From Bombella pluederhausensis (GTDB lineage Bacteria > Pseudomonadota > Alphaproteobacteria > Acetobacterales > Acetobacteraceae), in NCBI RefSeq assembly GCF_026385525.1, contig NZ_JANIDY010000001.1, positions 372,001 to 436,000 of the forward strand: DNA of 64,000 nucleotides. Direction: 5' to 3'. The notes under the pieces are model-generated. The model had not been told where the DNA came from. It ran no database searches and saw only the letters and a program-made list of their open reading frames with translations. Each line of letters starts with the position of its first letter. Within the stretch, counting starts at the first letter, position 1. Below are positions 61,290 through 64,000 of the stretch, in pieces. The position numbers and the translations under genes are program-made.

Positions 61290-62639
61290 TCAGTCTCCAG
61301 CAAGACTCATCTGGTCAATACGGATGGTTGGGGCATGATGGCCCGCCATCAGGTTGAGGTCATTGGCGGGGATGAGCCGCGCAAACATGTCAAGCAGATT
61401 GCCCGCCACGGTGATTCCTGAAACAGGCTCGGCAATCTCGCCATTGCGGATCATGAAACCTGACCCGCCCCGGCTGTAATCCCCTGTCAGCATGTTGATG
61501 GCATTGCCCATCAGTTCGGTGACTAGCACGCCTTCCTTAATATCATGTCTCAGCTCCTCAGGGGAATGGGGGCCTGCATGAAGAAAAAGATTGGAAGTTC
61601 CGGGCCGGACACTGCCGCTACCGCTGCGGCTGGCACGGCCATTGCTGGCCGGAAAGCCCAGTTTTCTGGCGCAGCGGCTGTCCAGCAGCCAGTGGAGGAG
61701 CTGCCCGTCTTCCACAAGGTTCAGCGGCTGTCCAGCCGTGCCTTCGCCATCGAAGGGACGGGAGCCGGCAAGACGGGGCAGGGTCGGGTCATCGGTAATG
61801 GTGATGCCCTTGCCGAAAACAGCTCTGTTCAGCCTGTCCTTGAGGAAGGAGGCTTCCTGCACGATGGCGGCCCCATTGATGGCCCCGGCAAGATGGCCCA
61901 GCAGGGAACCAGACACACGGGGATCGAACAGGACAGGGTAAAGGCCTGTTTTGGGGCGGGTCGGGTTCAGGCGGGCGAGGGCACGGCGGGCCGCCTCGTG
62001 GCCCAGACTGGCCGGGGCTTCGAGGTCCGCCTGATGTACGGCATTATGAAAGGCATAGTCACGCTGCATCTGCGTGCCTGTTCCTGCCAGAACGCTGATA
62101 CCATAGCCGTGGCCGCTGCGTTGGTAGCGCCCAGCAAAACCGGCGCTTGTGGCAAGAGCAATATCATGCAAGCCTGTGCTGGCAGAAGCCCCGCTACTGT
62201 TGGTGATGCCCTCGTGTGATAGAGCGGCATCTTCCATCTCCCGAGCTCTGTCCAGCAGAGTATTCATGTCGGGCGGGGTAGCCGGATCAAGGAGATCAAG
62301 CTTCGCTACCGTGCTGGCCGGAATCGGAATGAGAGGCTGCTCTGCCAGACCATCATCGGGTGAGGGCGGCACGACTTTCGCCATGGCGCAGGCACGCTCT
62401 GCGAGCTGGTTGAGCGCTTCCGGGCTGAGTTCATTGCCGGAGACCGTGGCTACACGCCCTTCATGGAAGACACGCAGCCCCAGAGAGAGGCTTTCTGCAT
62501 GGCGGATGCCTTCCGATTGTCCCTGCCGGATCATGGCCGAGCGGCTCTGACCACGGATCACTACGGCATCAGCCTGATCGGCCCCATGCTGGCGGGCATA
62601 GGTCAGGGCGGCATCAAGATGGGTAAGAAGGTCGGTCAT
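61290..62639 (-). CDS. pmbA: TldD/PmbA family protein, PmbA type
   Basis: 449-residue partner of the TldD protease, known in E. coli for microcin B17 maturation and CcdA breakdown. N-terminal GLRVFHEGRVATVSGNELSPEAL, central GHGYGISVLAG and VLFDPRVSGSLLGHLAGAINGAAI, and C-terminal GSGSVRPGTSNLFLHAG and GVLVTELMGNAINMLTGDYSRGGSGFMIRNGEI are family features. The TldD metal HExxxH motif is absent, as expected for PmbA. ATG 62639 overlaps the M16 peptidase stop (ATGA). No tldD gene is in the window. Confidence 0.93.
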   Translation of the reverse strand: MTDLLTHLDAALTYARQHGADQADAVVIRGQSRSAMIRQGQSEGIRHAESLSLGLRVFHEGRVATVSGNELSPEALNQLAERACAMAKVVPPSPDDGLAEQPLIPIPASTVAKLDLLDPATPPDMNTLLDRAREMEDAALSHEGITNSSGASASTGLHDIALATSAGFAGRYQRSGHGYGISVLAGTGTQMQRDYAFHNAVHQADLEAPASLGHEAARRALARLNPTRPKTGLYPVLFDPRVSGSLLGHLAGAINGAAIVQEASFLKDRLNRAVFGKGITITDDPTLPRLAGSRPFDGEGTAGQPLNLVEDGQLLHWLLDSRCARKLGFPASNGRASRSGSGSVRPGTSNLFLHAGPHSPEELRHDIKEGVLVTELMGNAINMLTGDYSRGGSGFMIRNGEIAEPVSGITVAGNLLDMFARLIPANDLNLMAGHHAPTIRIDQMSLAGD

Positions 62640-63904
62640 GCGGCGCACAATGCTGCGTGGAGGGCGTCCGGCGTAGGGATGTTCCGGGCCGGGCCCATGG
62701 TGGTCAGGGTCGGTGCCCCGTTGAAGATGGTACGGGCCATGGCCAGCACGTCATTTTCCGTCACGGCATCAATCTTGCGGATCATGTCTTCCGTGGAGAT
62801 GATGCGATCATGAACCTGAATCTGGCGGGCGATCTGGGCGCAGCGGCTGCCTGTGCTTTCCAGCGACATGAGCAGGGAGGCTTTGAGCTGTGTGCGGGCA
62901 CGATCCAGCTCCTCTTTGCTGATGCCGTGCTGAAGATTGCGGAGTTCATTCAGGGCGGCGGGGATCAGCTCAGCCGTCTTGTCGGGGCCGGTGCCTGCAT
63001 AGAGGCCGAACATGCCGCTATCTGCAAAGGGGCTCGCGAACGTATAGACACTATAGACCAGCCCACGCCGTTCCCGGATTTCCTGAAACAGGCGGGAGGA
63101 CATGCCGCCACCCAGCAGGGTGGAGAGAATCATGGCGCTGTAATAGCCTTTGTCCCGGTAGCCGGGAGCGGGGAACCCCATCAGGAGATGGACCTGATCC
63201 AGCTTGCGTTCGGTCTGTTTCAGCCCGCCGACATACTGGCCCGGTACGGCCTGTGGAGGCGTGTGGGTTGGCAGGTCGGCAAAATGGGTGCGGACGAGAT
63301 CAACCACCTCATCATGGTGCAGATTGCCTGCAGCAGCGATGACCATGTTCTGCGTGCTGTAATGCTCGTGCATGTAAGCCATCAGCGTTTCCCGGCTCAT
63401 GCTGGCGATGCCGCTTTCCGTGCCGAGAATGGGCCGCCCCATGGGCTGGTTGGGATAGGCACATTCCTGAAAATGGTCAAAGACGATGTCATCCGGCGTG
63501 TCATTGGCCTGACCGATTTCCTGAAGGATGACGCCCCGTTCCCGTTCCACTTCTTCCGGCAGGAAGGTGCTGTGGGTAAGGATGTCGCCGATCAGGTCCA
63601 CGCCGAGGGGCAGATCATTTTTCAGCAGCTTGACGTAATAGGCCGTATTTTCCCGTGCCGTATAGGCATTGAGATAACCGCCTACATTCTCGATTTCCTC
63701 GGCAATGCGGATGGCAGAGCGGCGTTTTGTCCCTTTAAAGGCCATATGTTCCAGAAAATGGGCCGCCCCGTTGGTGGCTTCACTCTCATGGCGGGTGCCG
63801 GCAGCCACATAAGCCCCGAACGAGACGGTTTCGACACGGTCCATCCGTTCCGTCACGATGTTGAGGCCATTTTCAAGGGTCGTACGTCTGATCTGTTCGC
63901 TCAT
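62636..63904 (-). CDS. M16 family zinc peptidase
   Basis: 422-residue peptidase of the insulinase/mitochondrial-processing-peptidase family. The inverted zinc motif HFLEH (H49, E52, H53 in GAAHFLEHMAFKGT) is present, with the downstream Glu in EVERERGVILQEI. A second M16 domain follows (about 180-420, with GGGMSSRLFQEIRERRGLVYSVY). No signal peptide. Start ATG 63904 is used; an in-frame ATG at 63922 adds six residues. The 96 bases upstream, to the window edge, show nothing assignable. First gene of an M16-pmbA-Tim44-like unit. Confidence 0.93.
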   Translation of the reverse strand: MSEQIRRTTLENGLNIVTERMDRVETVSFGAYVAAGTRHESEATNGAAHFLEHMAFKGTKRRSAIRIAEEIENVGGYLNAYTARENTAYYVKLLKNDLPLGVDLIGDILTHSTFLPEEVERERGVILQEIGQANDTPDDIVFDHFQECAYPNQPMGRPILGTESGIASMSRETLMAYMHEHYSTQNMVIAAAGNLHHDEVVDLVRTHFADLPTHTPPQAVPGQYVGGLKQTERKLDQVHLLMGFPAPGYRDKGYYSAMILSTLLGGGMSSRLFQEIRERRGLVYSVYTFASPFADSGMFGLYAGTGPDKTAELIPAALNELRNLQHGISKEELDRARTQLKASLLMSLESTGSRCAQIARQIQVHDRIISTEDMIRKIDAVTENDVLAMARTIFNGAPTLTTMGPARNIPTPDALHAALCAA

Positions 63905-64000
63905 GAAGCTGTGCGTATCCATGTCTGATGAAGAAGCGGAGAGTGTCTGCAATATGGGGTGCCGGATGCTTTTTTCCAGTCCCCCATAGATGGGCATAGA

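Noticed and set aside
1-64000. CRISPR array, insertion sequence, prophage or integrase site
   Set aside because: No regular repeat-spacer pattern, transposase, integrase or phage gene was seen; the tRNA-Leu gene has no repeated 3' end or integrase nearby.
63905-64000. End of an upstream gene such as thrC
   Set aside because: None of the three minus-strand frames resembles a known C-terminus, so the segment is left unassigned.

Overview
The window is a dense, fully chromosomal stretch (about 57% GC by eye, roughly 60 protein genes, one tRNA gene, no rRNA, no insertion sequence, no CRISPR) from an alphaproteobacterium. Gene order and protein sequences fit the family Acetobacteraceae (acetic acid bacteria). 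The signs are the rpoZ-rsh-acpS-lepB-rnc-era run, the uppS-cdsA-dxr-rseP-bamA-skp-lpxD-fabZ-lpxA-lpxI run, the rpmH-rnpA-yidD-yidC-engB-argB-dapD-dapE run, an Hsp20/DUF1150 pair, LpxI instead of LpxH, and a decayed aa3-oxidase locus beside ctaB. The genus cannot be fixed from the sequence alone.

Layout. 1-3.1 kb: partial DUF815 ATPase (-), yajC (+), then sodB, a beta-hydroxyacid dehydrogenase and a NYN/LabA protein (all -). 3.4-14.6 kb (+): rpoZ and the (p)ppGpp enzyme, acpS, lepB, rnc, era, pyrH, frr, uppS, cdsA, dxr, rseP. 14.8-22.1 kb (+): outer-membrane assembly and lipid A genes (bamA, skp, lpxD, fabZ, lpxA, lpxI) and gloA. 22.2-25.6 kb (+): rpmH, rnpA, yidD, yidC, engB. 25.6-30.4 kb (+): argB, dapD, dapE and a ClC-type transporter. 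30.4-33.0 kb (-): hldE overlapping an AGE-family sugar isomerase. 33.2-34.0 kb (+): an AT-rich sulfotransferase gene that looks foreign. 34.0-36.3 kb (-): def-fmt-truA. 36.4-37.2 kb (+): hsp20 and DUF1150. 37.2-41.8 kb (-): tRNA-Leu(CAG), rnd, kdsD, lptC, lptA, lptB and a small membrane protein, apparently one transcription unit. 42.1-48.1 kb (+): gltD-gltB. 48.2-51.5 kb (+): pepF and an ABC1/AarF kinase-like gene. 51.5-56.6 kb: a 118-aa unknown (-), uvrB, a galactose-mutarotase-like gene, greB and gshB (+). 56.7-60.2 kb: a small TM protein (-), pmtA, a degenerate COX1-like protein, ctaB and a 36-aa TM peptide (+). 60.3-64 kb (-): M16 peptidase, pmbA and a Tim44-like protein.

The common theme is envelope building: lipid A (LpxD/A/I, FabZ), Kdo and heptose precursors (KdsD, HldE), LPS transport (LptBAC), outer-membrane protein assembly (BamA, Skp, RseP), membrane insertion (YidC, YidD, YajC, LepB), phospholipids (CdsA, PmtA) and lipid carriers (Dxr, UppS). 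Around it sit translation, nitrogen, lysine and arginine genes. The items most worth a second look are: a heme-copper oxidase subunit I relative that kept its two low-spin heme histidines but lost every CuB and high-spin heme ligand; a NYN-domain protein with two acidic positions changed to Asn; an M16 peptidase-PmbA-Tim44 operon; a coupled hldE-AGE pair; and several operator-like palindromes.
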